Origin: JBHYDC01 sp051861205
Lineage (GTDB): Bacteria; Pseudomonadota; Alphaproteobacteria; Rhizobiales; Pleomorphomonadaceae
DNA length: 64,000 nt
Assembly (NCBI GenBank): GCA_051861205.1
Contig: JBHYDC010000021.1
Coordinates: 3,377-67,376, forward strand
Reading direction: 5' to 3'
The position numbers and the translations under genes are program-made. The notes beneath the pieces are model-generated. The model searched no databases, had not been told where the DNA came from, and saw nothing but the letters and a program-made list of their open reading frames with translations. Below are positions 48,789 through 59,385 of this stretch, in pieces (within the stretch, counting starts at the first letter, position 1; every line of letters starts with the position of its first letter).

Positions 48789-49406
48789 GTGCCTGAGGTG
48801 CTAATGGGGTCCTTGGGTTGGCCCGCGACAGCTTTGGTGCTGGTTGCCGGTTATCTCCTCGGATCGATCCCTTTCGGCCTGATCCTGACCCGCTTTGCCG
48901 GGCTGGGTGATGTTCGCGCCATCGGATCCGGCAACATCGGGGCCACAAATGTACTCCGAACCGGTCGCAAAGGGCTCGCTGCGGCTACGCTGCTGGGTGA
49001 TGCGCTGAAGGGCACGGCTGCGGTCGTGCTTGCCGATCGGCTTATCGGAGCGGACGCGGCGGTTGCCGCAGGCTTTGCGGCATTTATCGGCCACCTCTTC
49101 CCGGTTTGGCTGGGTTTCAAGGGCGGCAAAGGCGTCGCGACCTATCTCGGCGTGCTGCTCGGCTTGTTCTGGCCCGTGGTGCTGATCTTCGCCGGCGTTT
49201 GGATCGGTATCGCCTATTTCAGCCGGATTTCGTCTCTGGCCGCCTTGACGGCAACCGTGGTGACGCCGATTGCGCTCTGGCTCTACGACCAGAACGCGGC
49301 GGCGGTGTTATTCGCCGTCCTTACCGTCATCGTTTGGGTCAAGCATCGGCAGAATATCGCAAGGCTGCTGGCCGGAACGGAAAGCCGGATCGGTCAGAAA
49401 ACATGA
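48789..49406 (+). CDS. plsY: Acyl-phosphate:glycerol-3-phosphate acyltransferase
   Basis: A 205-residue polytopic enzyme (about five to six spans) that makes lysophosphatidate in phospholipid synthesis. Signatures are [51 protein letters not shown] and [16 protein letters not shown]. The start is a GTG at 48789. Its TGA overlaps the dprA ATG. It uses acyl-phosphate from PlsX, which is not in the window. Confidence 0.96.
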   Translation: MPEVLMGSLGWPATALVLVAGYLLGSIPFGLILTRFAGLGDVRAIGSGNIGATNVLRTGRKGLAAATLLGDALKGTAAVVLADRLIGADAAVAAGFAAFIGHLFPVWLGFKGGKGVATYLGVLLGLFWPVVLIFAGVWIGIAYFSRISSLAALTATVVTPIALWLYDQNAAAVLFAVLTVIVWVKHRQNIARLLAGTESRIGQKT

Positions 49407-50536
49407 CGAATGAAGACGCTTATCGCGGAATGCGGCTAACGCACGAGCAGAGGATCGCTTGGCTCCGTCTGATCAGAGCAGGCAGCATTGGCCCGGCGAC
49501 ATTCCGGGAACTGGTGAACCACCATGGTTCAGCGCAGGCCGTTCTGGATGTACTGCCGGATCTTGCCCAAAGGGGTGGCAACCGGGCCATCACCATTCCC
49601 TCGGTGGCGCAGGCCGAGGCGGAGCTTTACCTGATCGAGAAATTCGGGGCTCGTTTGGTCGCGCTTGGCGAGCCAGACTATCCCCCGGCGCTGGCCGCGA
49701 TTTCGGCGCCGCCGCCCCTGTTGTCGGTGCTCGGCGGTGACCCGGCGTTGTTCAGGCGCCATTGCGTCGGCATCGTCGGCTCGCGCAATGCCTCGATCGC
49801 CGGCCAGAAGATGACGGATCGGCTTGCCAGGGGCCTTGGCGAGGAGGGCATCATCATCGTATCCGGGCTCGCGCGCGGGATCGACGCGGCGGCGCACCGG
49901 GCGACCGTCAACACCGGCACCATCGCGGTGATCGCCGGTGGCATCGATCATATCTATCCGGAGGATCACGCCCCGCTTCTACGGCAGATCGTCGATGCAG
50001 GCGGTGCTATCGTGTCTGAAATGCCGTTCGGCTGGAAACCGCGCGCGCAGGATTTTCCGCGCCGGAACCGGATCATTTCCGGCATATCCATCGGTATTCT
50101 CGTGGTTGAAGCGGCCGCGCGATCGGGAACGCTTCACACCGCGCGCTATGCGCTCGAACAAGGGCGAACGGTGTTCGCCGTGCCGGGTTCGCCGCTGGAC
50201 CCGCGCGCCGAGGGCACCAACAACCTAATCAGGCAGGGTGCGGAACTCGTCATCAGCGCTGATCAGGTGATGGAATCATTGCGGCCCATGATGGGCGGCA
50301 CAAGAGTGTTGCATTCGGTCAGCGAACGAGGGCAAGGCGAATTGCCGCTGGACACGATTGAGGACTCCGCGTTTCGCGTTGTGGTTGAACTTCTCGGGCC
50401 CGTCCCGGTGGCTATCGACGACATCGTGTTGCATACGGGATTTCAACCTCAGGTTGTTTTTTCCATCCTGCTGGATCTTGAATTGGCAGGCCGCATTGAG
50501 CGTCATGGCAACCAATTGGTATCGCTGATCAGGTGA
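49403..50536 (+). CDS. dprA: DNA-processing protein DprA (Smf)
   Basis: A 377-residue protein that loads RecA on incoming single-stranded DNA during transformation. It has a SAM-like N-terminal region ([19 protein letters not shown]), the Rossmann core [52 protein letters not shown] and [22 protein letters not shown], and a C-terminal winged-helix region ([22 protein letters not shown]). The ATG overlaps the plsY stop. It is convergent with a small gene 12 bases downstream. Confidence 0.95.
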   Translation: MTNEDAYRGMRLTHEQRIAWLRLIRAGSIGPATFRELVNHHGSAQAVLDVLPDLAQRGGNRAITIPSVAQAEAELYLIEKFGARLVALGEPDYPPALAAISAPPPLLSVLGGDPALFRRHCVGIVGSRNASIAGQKMTDRLARGLGEEGIIIVSGLARGIDAAAHRATVNTGTIAVIAGGIDHIYPEDHAPLLRQIVDAGGAIVSEMPFGWKPRAQDFPRRNRIISGISIGILVVEAAARSGTLHTARYALEQGRTVFAVPGSPLDPRAEGTNNLIRQGAELVISADQVMESLRPMMGGTRVLHSVSERGQGELPLDTIEDSAFRVVVELLGPVPVAIDDIVLHTGFQPQVVFSILLDLELAGRIERHGNQLVSLIR

Positions 50537-50547
50537 GATGCGCGACC

Positions 50548-50784
50548 TCAAACCTCTTTGAGGCTGACACGATGCGGCTTGCGGCCGGGGGTTTCCAGCG
50601 GTGCCAGACGTATGTCGGTTGCATTTTTGGCTAGAGAGGCTTCTTCTCTCGCCATATCAAGGACATAGGCCAGCATCGGAAGACCTGCGTTCAAGGCCAT
50701 GATGCTGAGATCACGAGTCATGAGTTCGATGAACTCGGCCTGCCTACGAGGGTCTGGACGCCTATCACCGGTGCGATCATCCAT
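50548..50784 (-). CDS. Small hypothetical protein
   Basis: A 78-residue protein starting MDDRTGDRRPDPRRQAEFIELM with a central helix (RDLSIMALNAGLPMLAYVLDMAREEA) and a basic tail (TPGRKPHRVSLKEV). AAGG precedes the ATG. The helix is amphipathic rather than a clear membrane span. I do not recognise the family; position between dprA and topA gives no function. Confidence 0.5.
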   Translation of the reverse strand: MDDRTGDRRPDPRRQAEFIELMTRDLSIMALNAGLPMLAYVLDMAREEASLAKNATDIRLAPLETPGRKPHRVSLKEV

Positions 50785-51094
50785 CGCCTTTGACCTTCTG
50801 CGAGAAACACGGAATCACTGTATTATCAACAAAACGTACGGTTGCTGAACACCGGAGCCGATTCAACCACAAGCAGTTTACATCGTAGACGGGTGGTGTT
50901 GTCAATGCAACACGCCCCGATAGAAATCACGATAATATTCGTCTTGGCCAATGGGTTCGCGACTTGACCGCGACGGGCGTTTTCTTCCATTCAGGAGAGT
51001 GAAATCGGCCGCTCTGGCCGTATCACCTTGGCCGCACCACATGTCTGACGGCGGCTCGTGCCGCCGATCCCTCCAATCGCTGTGACTGGAACCG
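50785..51094. other. Intergenic gap upstream of topA
   Basis: 310 bases without a supported gene, between divergent genes. Two small hairpins are visible: GTGTTG/CAACAC with a 6-base loop near 50890-50911, and GGCGGC (51050-51055) with GCCGCC (51060-51065), 30 bases before the topA start. The latter could influence initiation. A clear -35/-10 pair was not resolved. Confidence 0.4.
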
Positions 51095-53740
51095 ATGAAC
51101 CTTGTGATCGTGGAATCGCCCGCAAAGGCGAAGACTATCAATAAATACCTCGGTCGGGACTACACGGTTCTCGCCTCCTACGGCCATGTCCGCGATTTGC
51201 CGGCGAAGGACGGCTCGGTCAATCCGGATGACAATTTCGCGCTCACCTGGGAAGTGGACGGCAAAGCCAGCAAGCGCCTTTCCGATATCGCCGCCGCCGC
51301 CAAGACCGCCGACCGCGTGATACTCGCAACCGACCCCGACCGGGAAGGCGAGGCCATCTCGTGGCATGTGCTGGAGGTTTTGAATGCCAAGCGGGTGCTG
51401 AAGGGCAAGCCTGTTCAGCGCGTTGTGTTCAACGCCATCACCAAACAGGCCGTTCTGGACGCGATGGCCAAACCGCGCGACATCGATGAACCGCTGGTAT
51501 CGGCCTATCTGGCGCGGCGCGCGCTCGACTATCTCGTCGGCTTCACGCTTTCCCCGGTGCTATGGCGCAAGCTGCCCGGCGCGAGGTCCGCCGGCCGCGT
51601 TCAATCGGTGGCGCTGCGGCTGGTCTGCGACCGGGAAAACGAGATCGAGATTTTCAAGCCGCAGGAATATTGGACGATCCTGGCCAATCTCTCGACACCG
51701 TCGGGCGATGCCTTCGACGCGCGCTTGTCGGAGTGGGCCGGCAAGAAGATCGCGCGGCTCGATGTGAAGGACGAAGCGACCGCCACGGAAATCCGCAGCT
51801 TTTTGGAAGCCGCCACCTTCAAGGTGTCCGACGTCGAATCCAAGCCGCAGCGCCGTAACCCTTGGGCGCCCTTCGCCACCTCGACTTTGCAGATGGAAGC
51901 CTCGCGCAAGTTCGGCTTCTCGGCCCAGCGCACCATGCAGGTCGCGCAGCGGCTTTATGAGGGCGTGGACATCGGCGGCGAAACCGTCGGCCTCATCACC
52001 TATATGCGAACCGATGGTGTGCAGATCGCGCCCGAAGCCATTACCGCCACCCGTGCGGTGATCGCCTCTGAATATGGCGCGAAGTATCTGCCGGAAAAGC
52101 CGCGCGTTTATTCCACGAAGGCCAAGAATGCGCAGGAAGCCCACGAGGCGATCCGCCCGACTGACCTTGCCCGGCTTCCCAAACAGATCGCCCGCTATCT
52201 CGACGACGAACAGGCGCGGCTTTACGAACTGATCTGGAAACGCACCGTTGCAAGCCAGATGGAAAGCGCCGAGTTCGAGCGCACCACGGTCGATATCCGG
52301 GCCGCGAGCGGCGACCGGTCGGCCGGCCTGCGAGCAACGGGCCAAGTGCTGAAGTTCGACGGATTTTTAAAGCTCTACCAGGAAAGCAAGGACGACGAGG
52401 AAGACGACGATGCCGCCCGGCTGCCCCGGATGGCACCTGACGAAGCGCTTGCCCGCCGGTCGATTTCCTCCACCCAGCATTTCACCGAGCCGCCGCCGCG
52501 CTACACCGAGGCGACGCTGGTGAAGAAGATGGAAGAGCTTGGCATCGGCCGGCCCTCCACCTATGCCTCCACGCTCGCCACCTTGCGCGACCGCGACTAT
52601 GTGGCGGTGGATACCAAGCGTCTTGTGCCCTCCGACAAGGGCCGGATCGTCACGGCCTTCCTGGAAAGCTTCTTCCGGCGCTATGTGGAATATGATTTCA
52701 CGGCGAGCTTGGAGGAAGACCTCGACAAGATCTCCAACGGAGACCTCGAATGGCGCGAAGTGCTGCGCCGGTTCTGGGAGGAGTTCCACCGCAAGATCGC
52801 CGAGGTGAAGGAGCTTCGCGTTTCCGAGGTTTTGGACGCGCTGAACGAGGATCTGGCCGCGCACGTCTTCCCCGAGCGGGCGGACGGGTCGGATCCGCGG
52901 TCCTGCACGGCCTGCGGCACCGGGCGGCTTTCCCTGAAGCTTGGCAAGTTCGGCGCCTTCATCGGCTGTTCGAACTATCCGGAATGCCGCTACACGCGCC
53001 AGCTTGGAAACGGCTCCGGCGAGGGCGAGACGGAGAACGGTATCGGCGGCGACGGGACGAAGGTTCTTGGAACCGATCCGGCTACCGGGCTGGAAGTCTC
53101 GCTGCGTTCTGGCCGTTTCGGGCCCTATGTGCAGCTTGGCGAGGGTGAAAAGCCCAAGCGATCGTCGCTGCCGAAGGGCTGGTCGGCCGAGGCTATGGAT
53201 CTGGAGAAGGGGCTGCGGCTTCTGGAACTGCCGCGTGCGGTGGGGCTGCACCCGGAAACCGGCAAGCAGATCGACGCGAATATCGGCCGTTACGGTCCCT
53301 ATGTTTCGCATGACGGCGTTTATGCGAACCTTGATTCCGTGGATGAGGTCTTCGTCGTCGGCATCAACCGGGCCGTCGCGGTTCTGGCGGAAAAGAAGGA
53401 AAAAGGCGGGCGCGCCAGAGCGACACCGGCTGCCTTGAAGAGCCTCGGCGATCATCCGGACGGCGGCGAGATCACCGTTCGGGACGGCCGCTACGGGCCG
53501 TATGTCGCGTGGGGCAAGGTCTACGCGACGCTGCCGAAGGGATCCGATCCGCTGGGTGTGACGCTCGAACAAGCGCTGCCGCTGCTGGCGGAGAAGTCGG
53601 GCAAGTCCGGCGGGAAATCCGCGCCGAAGAAGAGCGCGGCGAAGGCGCCCGCTGCCAAGGCGGCGAAAAAGCCGGCCAAGGCCGCGGCTAAGAAACCGGC
53701 TCGGGCGCCGGCCAAGCGGGCTGCGGCCGTGAACGAGTAA
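51095..53740 (+). CDS. topA: DNA topoisomerase I (type IA)
   Basis: An 881-residue enzyme relaxing negative supercoils. It has the Toprim opening NLVIVESPAKAKTINKYLG with DPDREGEAISWH, the active tyrosine in GLITYMRTDGVQ and the later RPSTYASTLATLRDRDYV. One C4 zinc finger is seen (CTACGTGRL...FIGCSNYPECRYTRQ), followed by three GPYV repeats (FGPYVQLGE, RYGPYVSHDG, RYGPYVAWGK). A lysine-, alanine- and proline-rich tail resembling histone H1 ends the protein; it binds DNA non-specifically in relatives. Start MNLVIVESP is standard. Confidence 0.97.
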   Translation: MNLVIVESPAKAKTINKYLGRDYTVLASYGHVRDLPAKDGSVNPDDNFALTWEVDGKASKRLSDIAAAAKTADRVILATDPDREGEAISWHVLEVLNAKRVLKGKPVQRVVFNAITKQAVLDAMAKPRDIDEPLVSAYLARRALDYLVGFTLSPVLWRKLPGARSAGRVQSVALRLVCDRENEIEIFKPQEYWTILANLSTPSGDAFDARLSEWAGKKIARLDVKDEATATEIRSFLEAATFKVSDVESKPQRRNPWAPFATSTLQMEASRKFGFSAQRTMQVAQRLYEGVDIGGETVGLITYMRTDGVQIAPEAITATRAVIASEYGAKYLPEKPRVYSTKAKNAQEAHEAIRPTDLARLPKQIARYLDDEQARLYELIWKRTVASQMESAEFERTTVDIRAASGDRSAGLRATGQVLKFDGFLKLYQESKDDEEDDDAARLPRMAPDEALARRSISSTQHFTEPPPRYTEATLVKKMEELGIGRPSTYASTLATLRDRDYVAVDTKRLVPSDKGRIVTAFLESFFRRYVEYDFTASLEEDLDKISNGDLEWREVLRRFWEEFHRKIAEVKELRVSEVLDALNEDLAAHVFPERADGSDPRSCTACGTGRLSLKLGKFGAFIGCSNYPECRYTRQLGNGSGEGETENGIGGDGTKVLGTDPATGLEVSLRSGRFGPYVQLGEGEKPKRSSLPKGWSAEAMDLEKGLRLLELPRAVGLHPETGKQIDANIGRYGPYVSHDGVYANLDSVDEVFVVGINRAVAVLAEKKEKGGRARATPAALKSLGDHPDGGEITVRDGRYGPYVAWGKVYATLPKGSDPLGVTLEQALPLLAEKSGKSGGKSAPKKSAAKAPAAKAAKKPAKAAAKKPARAPAKRAAAVNE

Positions 53741-53876
53741 ATGAAGCGCGGGGCGGCGGATAGGATCCGCGCCCTGCCCTTTTGCCAAGGCCGGCGGCAC
53801 GCGATCGTCGCTTCAACGTGACTGGAACACCCGCACGTGCGACGAATAGGGTGAAATAGACCGAACGACCCGTTAG

Positions 53877-56201
53877 GTGAGCCCGTTGGCGATCAAGTCC
53901 AGAGTTCCAAAGAAGCAGCCCCGGACTGACGCCGGTGCAGGTGCCCCCGTTCCGACCCGCGAGGACGTGCTCCGCTTCATCGCGGAAAACCCGTCGGGCG
54001 GCAACAAACGCGATATTGCGCGCGCCTTCGACGTGAAGGGCGAGGGGCGCGTTTATCTCAAGCGGCTCTTGAAGGACCTGGAAGCGGACGGCCTCTTGGA
54101 GCGGCGGCAAAAGGCCTTTGCAACGCCCGGCGCCCTGCCCAGCGTGCTCGTCTGCGAAGTCGTGTCGCGCGACGATCAGGGCGACCTCTTCGCCGAACCG
54201 GTGCAATGGGACGACGACCGGGGCGCACCGCCCAAGCTGCTAGTGGTCGCGCCGCGCTCCAAGCGCGGTGACGCGCATCTCGCCGCTGGGATCGGCGACC
54301 GCATTCTCGGCCGGGTGGTCGATCTGCCGGAGGGATACGAGTCTGTTGCGCGGGCCGCGGTTCGGGCGATCAAGCTTCTCGATCGCAAGCCGGCTGGCAT
54401 CATGGGCGTGATCCGCCTCACGGCGGGCGGCGCGCGGCTGATGCCGATCTCCAAGAAGCAGCACGCGGAAATCGTCATCGCCGCCGACGAACTGGCGGGC
54501 GCCGAGGACGGCGATCTGGTTTCGGTGGATGTGGTTCGTGCCGGCCGCGTCGGGCTTTCGCACGCCAGGGTGCGCGAGCGGATCGGCTCGCTGAAATCGG
54601 AAAAGGCGGTCTCGATGATCGCCATTCACGCCAACGAAATTCCCTACATCTTCCCGCGCCCCGTGCTCGACGAGGCGGAGGCTGCAACCCCCGCCCCCAT
54701 GGAGCGGCGGGAGGATTGGCGCGCGCTACCGCTGGTCACCATCGATCCGGCCGACGCCAAGGACCACGACGATGCCGTGCACGCCGTGCCGGATGACGAC
54801 CCGAAGAACCCCGGCGGCCAGATCGTCACTGTCGCGATCGCGGACGTCGCTTGGTATGTGCGGCCGGGCTCGCCGCTGGATCGCGAGGCTCTGAACCGGG
54901 GCAATTCGGTCTATTTCCCAGACCGCGTGATTCCCATGCTGCCGGAGCGGATCTCGAATGATCTCTGCTCGCTGAAGGAGGGCGTCGATCGCCCTGCCCT
55001 CGCGGTGCGGATGATCTTCGATGGCGAGGGCCACAAGCGCCGGCATACCTTCCACCGCATCATGATGCGCTCGGCCGCCAAGCTCGCCTACGCGCAGGCC
55101 CAGGCGGCGATCGACGGGCGCCCGGACGGCAAGACCGAGCCGCTGCTGGAGCCGGTGCTACGGCCGCTCTGGACGGCCTATGCCGTTCTCAGGCGCGGCC
55201 GCGACACCCGCGAGCCGCTCGAACTCGATTTACCCGAGCGCAAGATCCTCCTGAAGCCGGACGGAACGGTTGATCGGGTGACGACGCCGGAACGCCTCGA
55301 CGCGCACAAGCTGATCGAGGAGTTCATGATCCAGGCGAATGTGGCGGCTGCCGAAACGCTGGAAGCCAAGCGCTCGCCGCTCGTCTACCGGGTGCACGAC
55401 CAACCGTCGCTGTCCAAGCTGGAATCGCTGCGCGAGTTTCTCGCGACCATGGACCTGAAGCTCGCCAAGCAGGGCAATCTGCGGCCGGAGGTGTTCAATC
55501 AGATCCTGACCAAGGTCGAGGATACGGCAAACCAGCACCTCGTGAATGAAGTCGTGCTGCGCTCGCAGAGCCAGGCCGAATACTCACCCCTCAACATCGG
55601 GCATTTCGGGCTGAACCTGCGCCGCTACGCGCATTTCACCTCGCCGATCCGCCGCTATGCCGACCTGATCGTTCACCGCGCGTTGGTTCGGTCGCTCGAC
55701 CTCGGCGACGGCGCCCTGCCGGAGGGTATGGAGGAGCGGTTGGAGCGCATTGCGGCCGATATCTCCGCAGCCGAGCGACGCGCGATGATCGCCGAGCGTG
55801 AAACTATCGACCGGCTGGTCGCCGAGTGGCTGTCCGACCGGATCGGGGCGATTTTCCGGGGGCGCATCGGGGGCGTCACCAAGGCGGGGCTGTTCATCCG
55901 GCTGGCCGATTCGGGGGCGGACGGCTTCGTGCCGATCTCCATGCTGGGCGCGGATTACTTCGCGCTCGACGAAGCCCGCCATGCGCTCGTCGGATCGAAA
56001 ACGGGCGAAACCTTTCAGCTTGGCGATAGCGTTGAGGTCAAGCTGGTGGAGGCTGCGCCGCTCGCGGGCGCCCTGCGCTTTGAGATCGTGTCCGAAGGCC
56101 GCGCGGGCCGGCCGCTTCCGCGTTCGCGGTTCCGGGGCGGGCCTGGGCGTATGGAGGAGCGCAAGGGGCCGCGGGTGAAGCGGGGCGCGCGTGCGCGGTG
56201 A
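53877..56201 (+). CDS. rnr: Ribonuclease R
   Basis: A 774-residue 3'-to-5' exoribonuclease that degrades structured RNA. It has an N-terminal helix-turn-helix-like region (EDVLRFIAENPSGGNKRDIARAFDVKGEGRVYL), cold-shock domains, the RNB catalytic domain (VTIDPADAKDHDDAVHA; SPIRRYADLIVHRAL) and a C-terminal S1 domain (GRIGGVTKAGLFIRLADSG). The tail is basic. The start is a GTG; a TTG at 53886 is the nearest alternative. It follows topA by 136 bases and probably shares its transcript. Confidence 0.96.
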   Translation: MSPLAIKSRVPKKQPRTDAGAGAPVPTREDVLRFIAENPSGGNKRDIARAFDVKGEGRVYLKRLLKDLEADGLLERRQKAFATPGALPSVLVCEVVSRDDQGDLFAEPVQWDDDRGAPPKLLVVAPRSKRGDAHLAAGIGDRILGRVVDLPEGYESVARAAVRAIKLLDRKPAGIMGVIRLTAGGARLMPISKKQHAEIVIAADELAGAEDGDLVSVDVVRAGRVGLSHARVRERIGSLKSEKAVSMIAIHANEIPYIFPRPVLDEAEAATPAPMERREDWRALPLVTIDPADAKDHDDAVHAVPDDDPKNPGGQIVTVAIADVAWYVRPGSPLDREALNRGNSVYFPDRVIPMLPERISNDLCSLKEGVDRPALAVRMIFDGEGHKRRHTFHRIMMRSAAKLAYAQAQAAIDGRPDGKTEPLLEPVLRPLWTAYAVLRRGRDTREPLELDLPERKILLKPDGTVDRVTTPERLDAHKLIEEFMIQANVAAAETLEAKRSPLVYRVHDQPSLSKLESLREFLATMDLKLAKQGNLRPEVFNQILTKVEDTANQHLVNEVVLRSQSQAEYSPLNIGHFGLNLRRYAHFTSPIRRYADLIVHRALVRSLDLGDGALPEGMEERLERIAADISAAERRAMIAERETIDRLVAEWLSDRIGAIFRGRIGGVTKAGLFIRLADSGADGFVPISMLGADYFALDEARHALVGSKTGETFQLGDSVEVKLVEAAPLAGALRFEIVSEGRAGRPLPRSRFRGGPGRMEERKGPRVKRGARAR

Positions 56202-56207
56202 CGCCGG

Positions 56208-56240
56208 GAGCGTCGATCTGATGCCGTCAGATCGACGCTC
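56208..56240. terminator. Perfect 14-bp inverted repeat between convergent rnr and mltG
   Basis: GAGCGTCGATCTGA (56208-56221) and TCAGATCGACGCTC (56227-56240) pair fully around the 5-base loop TGCCG. It starts 6 bases after the rnr stop and its right arm reaches the mltG stop codon. It could end transcription from both sides. No T-tract follows on the plus strand, so termination efficiency is unproven. Confidence 0.6.
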
Positions 56241-57508
56241 TAGTCCAGCGGCTTTGGCTGCGGAAAGACCGGATCGTTGGGGTTCTTGGGCGCGGCGCCC
56301 TCCAACAGGTCGGACGGATCAGAGGACGAAGCCGCCGCAGGCTCGGCGCCGTCGATTGCTTCCGGCTCTTTCTCGTCTGCCTTAAGTTGTCCAGCCGCCG
56401 CACGCTGACGTTCGATCGCCCGCCACTTCGCAACATTGCGGTTATGGTCTTCAAGCGTGGCGGCGAACACGTGGCCGCCGGTTCCGTCCGCAACGAAGTA
56501 AAGCTCGTTGGTGGACGACGGCGTCGCCACGGCCTCCAGCGCGGCGCGGCCCGGATTGGCGATAGGGCCGGGCGGCAGGCCGGAGATATGATAGGTGTTG
56601 TAGGGCGTCTTGGTGTCGATGTCCGACCGCCGGATCGGTCGTCCGAGCGTGCCGTCGCCGCCGCTGATTCCATAGATGATCGTCGGATCGGACTGCAGGC
56701 GCATGCCCTTGCGAAGCCGGTTCACGAAGACGGACGCCACGCGCGGCCGCTCGTCGGCCTTGCCCGTCTCCTTCTCCACGATGGAAGCGAGCGTGACCAT
56801 CTCGTCCGGCGTCTTCACCGGCAAGTCGAGCCGGCGCGAGTTCCATACGGCCTCTAGAGCGCGCTGATGGGCGTCTTGCATCTGCTCGATGATCTGGGCG
56901 CGGGTCGTGCCGCGTGAGAATTTATAGGTCTCGGGCAGCAACGATCCTTCCGGCGGGATTGCGCCGATCGTGCCGAGGAGTGTGTCGTCCGCGCGCAGCC
57001 TGTCCACGATCTGCTTGGACGTCAGCCCTTCCGGGATCGTGATGGAATGCAGGATCGCCTTGCCCGTGACCAGCAGATCCATAACGCCGCGCATGGAAAG
57101 ACCCGGCGTGAAGGCATATTCGCCGGCTCTCAGCTTCGTGCTCTGGCGATAGGCCGAAACGCCGCCCATGAATACGTAACGATCCGCGATGACGCCCTGG
57201 CGCTCCAGGAGATCCGCGATGGATTGCAGGCCGGATCCAGGCGGGATCAACACGACCTTGTCCGACGGCAGCGGGCCGGGACCGTCAAACTCCGATTTGC
57301 CCCAATAAAGCAGCGCGCCAACGCCGATGACCGCGATCATCAAAACCGTGATCATCGCATTGAGGGCGACGACCAAGGGGTTGCGCACGCGCCGGGAGCG
57401 CGGGGGCGCGGGGGCGAGTTCAGGCGTTATGGCCTCACGGGGGCTCTTCGGGCTGATCCGCGTTCGCGCGTCATCCGTGCGACTGGTCTGGCTGCTAAGG
57501 TCGTCCAT
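56240..57508 (-). CDS. mltG: Endolytic murein transglycosylase MltG (YceG)
   Basis: A 422-residue inner-membrane enzyme that cuts nascent glycan strands. After a Pro/Arg-rich cytosolic tail comes one membrane span (ALNAMITVLMIAVIGVGALLYW). The YceG domain has the LysM-like GSGLQSIADLLERQGVIADRYVF, GSLLPETYKFSRG and the catalytic Glu motif LASIVEKETGKADERPRVASVFVNRL. YNTYHISGLPPGPIANPGRAALEA and a disordered acidic tail follow. It is the last of the fabG-acpP-fabF-mltG row on this strand. Confidence 0.95.
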   Translation of the reverse strand: MDDLSSQTSRTDDARTRISPKSPREAITPELAPAPPRSRRVRNPLVVALNAMITVLMIAVIGVGALLYWGKSEFDGPGPLPSDKVVLIPPGSGLQSIADLLERQGVIADRYVFMGGVSAYRQSTKLRAGEYAFTPGLSMRGVMDLLVTGKAILHSITIPEGLTSKQIVDRLRADDTLLGTIGAIPPEGSLLPETYKFSRGTTRAQIIEQMQDAHQRALEAVWNSRRLDLPVKTPDEMVTLASIVEKETGKADERPRVASVFVNRLRKGMRLQSDPTIIYGISGGDGTLGRPIRRSDIDTKTPYNTYHISGLPPGPIANPGRAALEAVATPSSTNELYFVADGTGGHVFAATLEDHNRNVAKWRAIERQRAAAGQLKADEKEPEAIDGAEPAAASSSDPSDLLEGAAPKNPNDPVFPQPKPLD

Positions 57509-57632
57509 GGGCCGTCCGGTTCGCGTGTCTGTCTACGGGGAGGCGCCGATGTTCGGATCGACGCACTCCATCACGGAAAGCTATAGACTATTATGGCAAA
57601 AGCACGGAAATAGCCCGGCGATCCACACGAGA

Positions 57633-58898
57633 TCAGCCTTCGAACGCCCGGAAGACCAGAGACGCGTTTGTGCCGCCGAAGCCGAAGGAGTTGGAAAGCG
57701 CGAGCTTTACCTTCTTTTCCTTAGCCTTGTGAGGAACCAAATCAATCTTCGTCTGAACCGACGGATTGTCGAGGTTGATCGTCGGCGGCAGTACACCGTC
57801 ACGAATCGCCAGCGTGGAGAAGATCGCCTCAATGGCACCGGCGGCACCAAGGAGATGGCCGGTCATCGACTTCGTGGACGACATGGACATCTGAGCGGCC
57901 GAATCGCCGACGAGGCGCTGGACCGCGCCAAGCTCGATCTCGTCGCCGAGCGGCGTCGACGTGCCATGCGCGTTGACATAGTCGAGTTCGGACGGTTCCA
58001 CGCCGGCCCGCTTCAACGCGGCCTTCATGCAGCGATAGGCGCCATCGCCGTCTTCGGAGGGCGCGGTGATGTGGTAGGCGTCGCCCGAAAGGCCGTAGCC
58101 GACCACCTCGGCATAAATCTTGGCGCCACGCTTCTTGGCGTGCTCAAGCTCTTCGAGAACGACGATGCCCGCACCCTCGCCCATCACAAAGCCGTCGCGG
58201 TCCTTGTCGTAGGGGCGCGAGGCGGCCGTGGGGTTGTCGTTGAAGCCGGACGACAGCGCACGAAGCGCGGAAAATCCAGCCATGGAAACGCGCGAAACCG
58301 GGCTTTCCGTTCCGCCGGCCACCATGACCTCGGCATCGTCGAGCGCGATCATGCGAGCTGCGTCGCCGATCGCATGAGCGCCGGTCGAGCATGCCGTAAC
58401 GACGGCGTGGTTGGGGCCCTTGAAGCCCCACTTGATGGAAACATGGCCGGATGCAAGGTTGATCAGACGGCCGGGAATGAAGAAGGGCGACACGCGCCGC
58501 GGGCCCTTGTCGCGCAGGGTGTAGCCCGCTTCGACGATCCCGCTGATGCCGCCGATGCCCGAACCGATCAGAACGCCCGTGCGGGTCTGTCCCTCATAAT
58601 CGGTCGGCATCCAATCGGCATCGCGAATGGCTTGCTCGGCGGCAGCCATGGCGAAAACGATGAAGTCGTCGACCTTGCGCTGCTCTTTGGGCTCCATCCA
58701 TTCATCGGCATTGAAGGTGCCATTTGTGCCGTCGCCGCGCGGGATGGTGCAGGCGATCTGGCAGGCCAGATCGGCGGTTTCAAAGGTGGATATGCGGCTT
58801 GCGCCACTCTCACCCGCGATCAGACGCGACCATGTGGCTTCGACGCCGCTGGCGAGCGGCGTGACCATGCCCAATCCTGTTATGACGACGCGCCTCAT
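57633..58898 (-). CDS. fabF: Beta-ketoacyl-ACP synthase II
   Basis: A 421-residue condensing enzyme of fatty-acid elongation. The Cys-His-His triad is seen in VVTACSTGAHAIG, NAHGTSTPLGD and KSMTGHLLGAAGAIEA. The opening RRVVITGLGMVTPL and the C-terminal SNSFGFGGTNASLVF are canonical. acpP lies 250 bases upstream on the same strand and mltG downstream, the usual alphaproteobacterial order. Confidence 0.97.
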   Translation of the reverse strand: MRRVVITGLGMVTPLASGVEATWSRLIAGESGASRISTFETADLACQIACTIPRGDGTNGTFNADEWMEPKEQRKVDDFIVFAMAAAEQAIRDADWMPTDYEGQTRTGVLIGSGIGGISGIVEAGYTLRDKGPRRVSPFFIPGRLINLASGHVSIKWGFKGPNHAVVTACSTGAHAIGDAARMIALDDAEVMVAGGTESPVSRVSMAGFSALRALSSGFNDNPTAASRPYDKDRDGFVMGEGAGIVVLEELEHAKKRGAKIYAEVVGYGLSGDAYHITAPSEDGDGAYRCMKAALKRAGVEPSELDYVNAHGTSTPLGDEIELGAVQRLVGDSAAQMSMSSTKSMTGHLLGAAGAIEAIFSTLAIRDGVLPPTINLDNPSVQTKIDLVPHKAKEKKVKLALSNSFGFGGTNASLVFRAFEG

Positions 58899-59148
58899 CC
58901 GAGCAGGATCTCCGCAAATTCAAAGGTCGGTAGGTTGGCTCGCATCCCGTCCGGCGAGCCTAGACGCGATGCCGAGACGTACAAGCATATCGATGATGTC
59001 CGGCAGAGCCGACAAGAAATCGCCGGCATGACAGGTGCGCCGGACTAACGCCTTAAGCAAGCGCAAGTACCGAAATGCCCGCTGTTCCGCCAAACGATGT
59101 TGGGGACAGCAGGCGCCTTCGACGGGCCGTGACGAGACCGTTCAACGG

Positions 59149-59385
59149 TCAGGCCGTCGCCTTCTCAAGGAAGCTCACGGCGTCGCCAACGGTCAGAATG
59201 GTTTCGGCCGCGTCATCGGGGATTTCGACGCCGAAGGCTTCTTCGAAGGCCATGACCAGTTCGACGGTGTCGAGCGAGTCGGCACCAAGATCCTCAATGA
59301 ACGAGGCTTCCAGTGTCACCTTGTCGGCGTCGACACCGAGGTGTTCGACGACGATGCCCTTCACGCGGTCAGCGATATCGCTCAT
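59149..59385 (-). CDS. acpP: Acyl carrier protein
   Basis: A 78-residue acidic four-helix protein that carries growing acyl chains. The phosphopantetheine serine is in [18 protein letters not shown]. The opening [23 protein letters not shown] is typical, and the ATG is preceded by purine-rich AAGGATCC. It is between fabG and fabF. Confidence 0.98.
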   Translation of the reverse strand: MSDIADRVKGIVVEHLGVDADKVTLEASFIEDLGADSLDTVELVMAFEEAFGVEIPDDAAETILTVGDAVSFLEKATA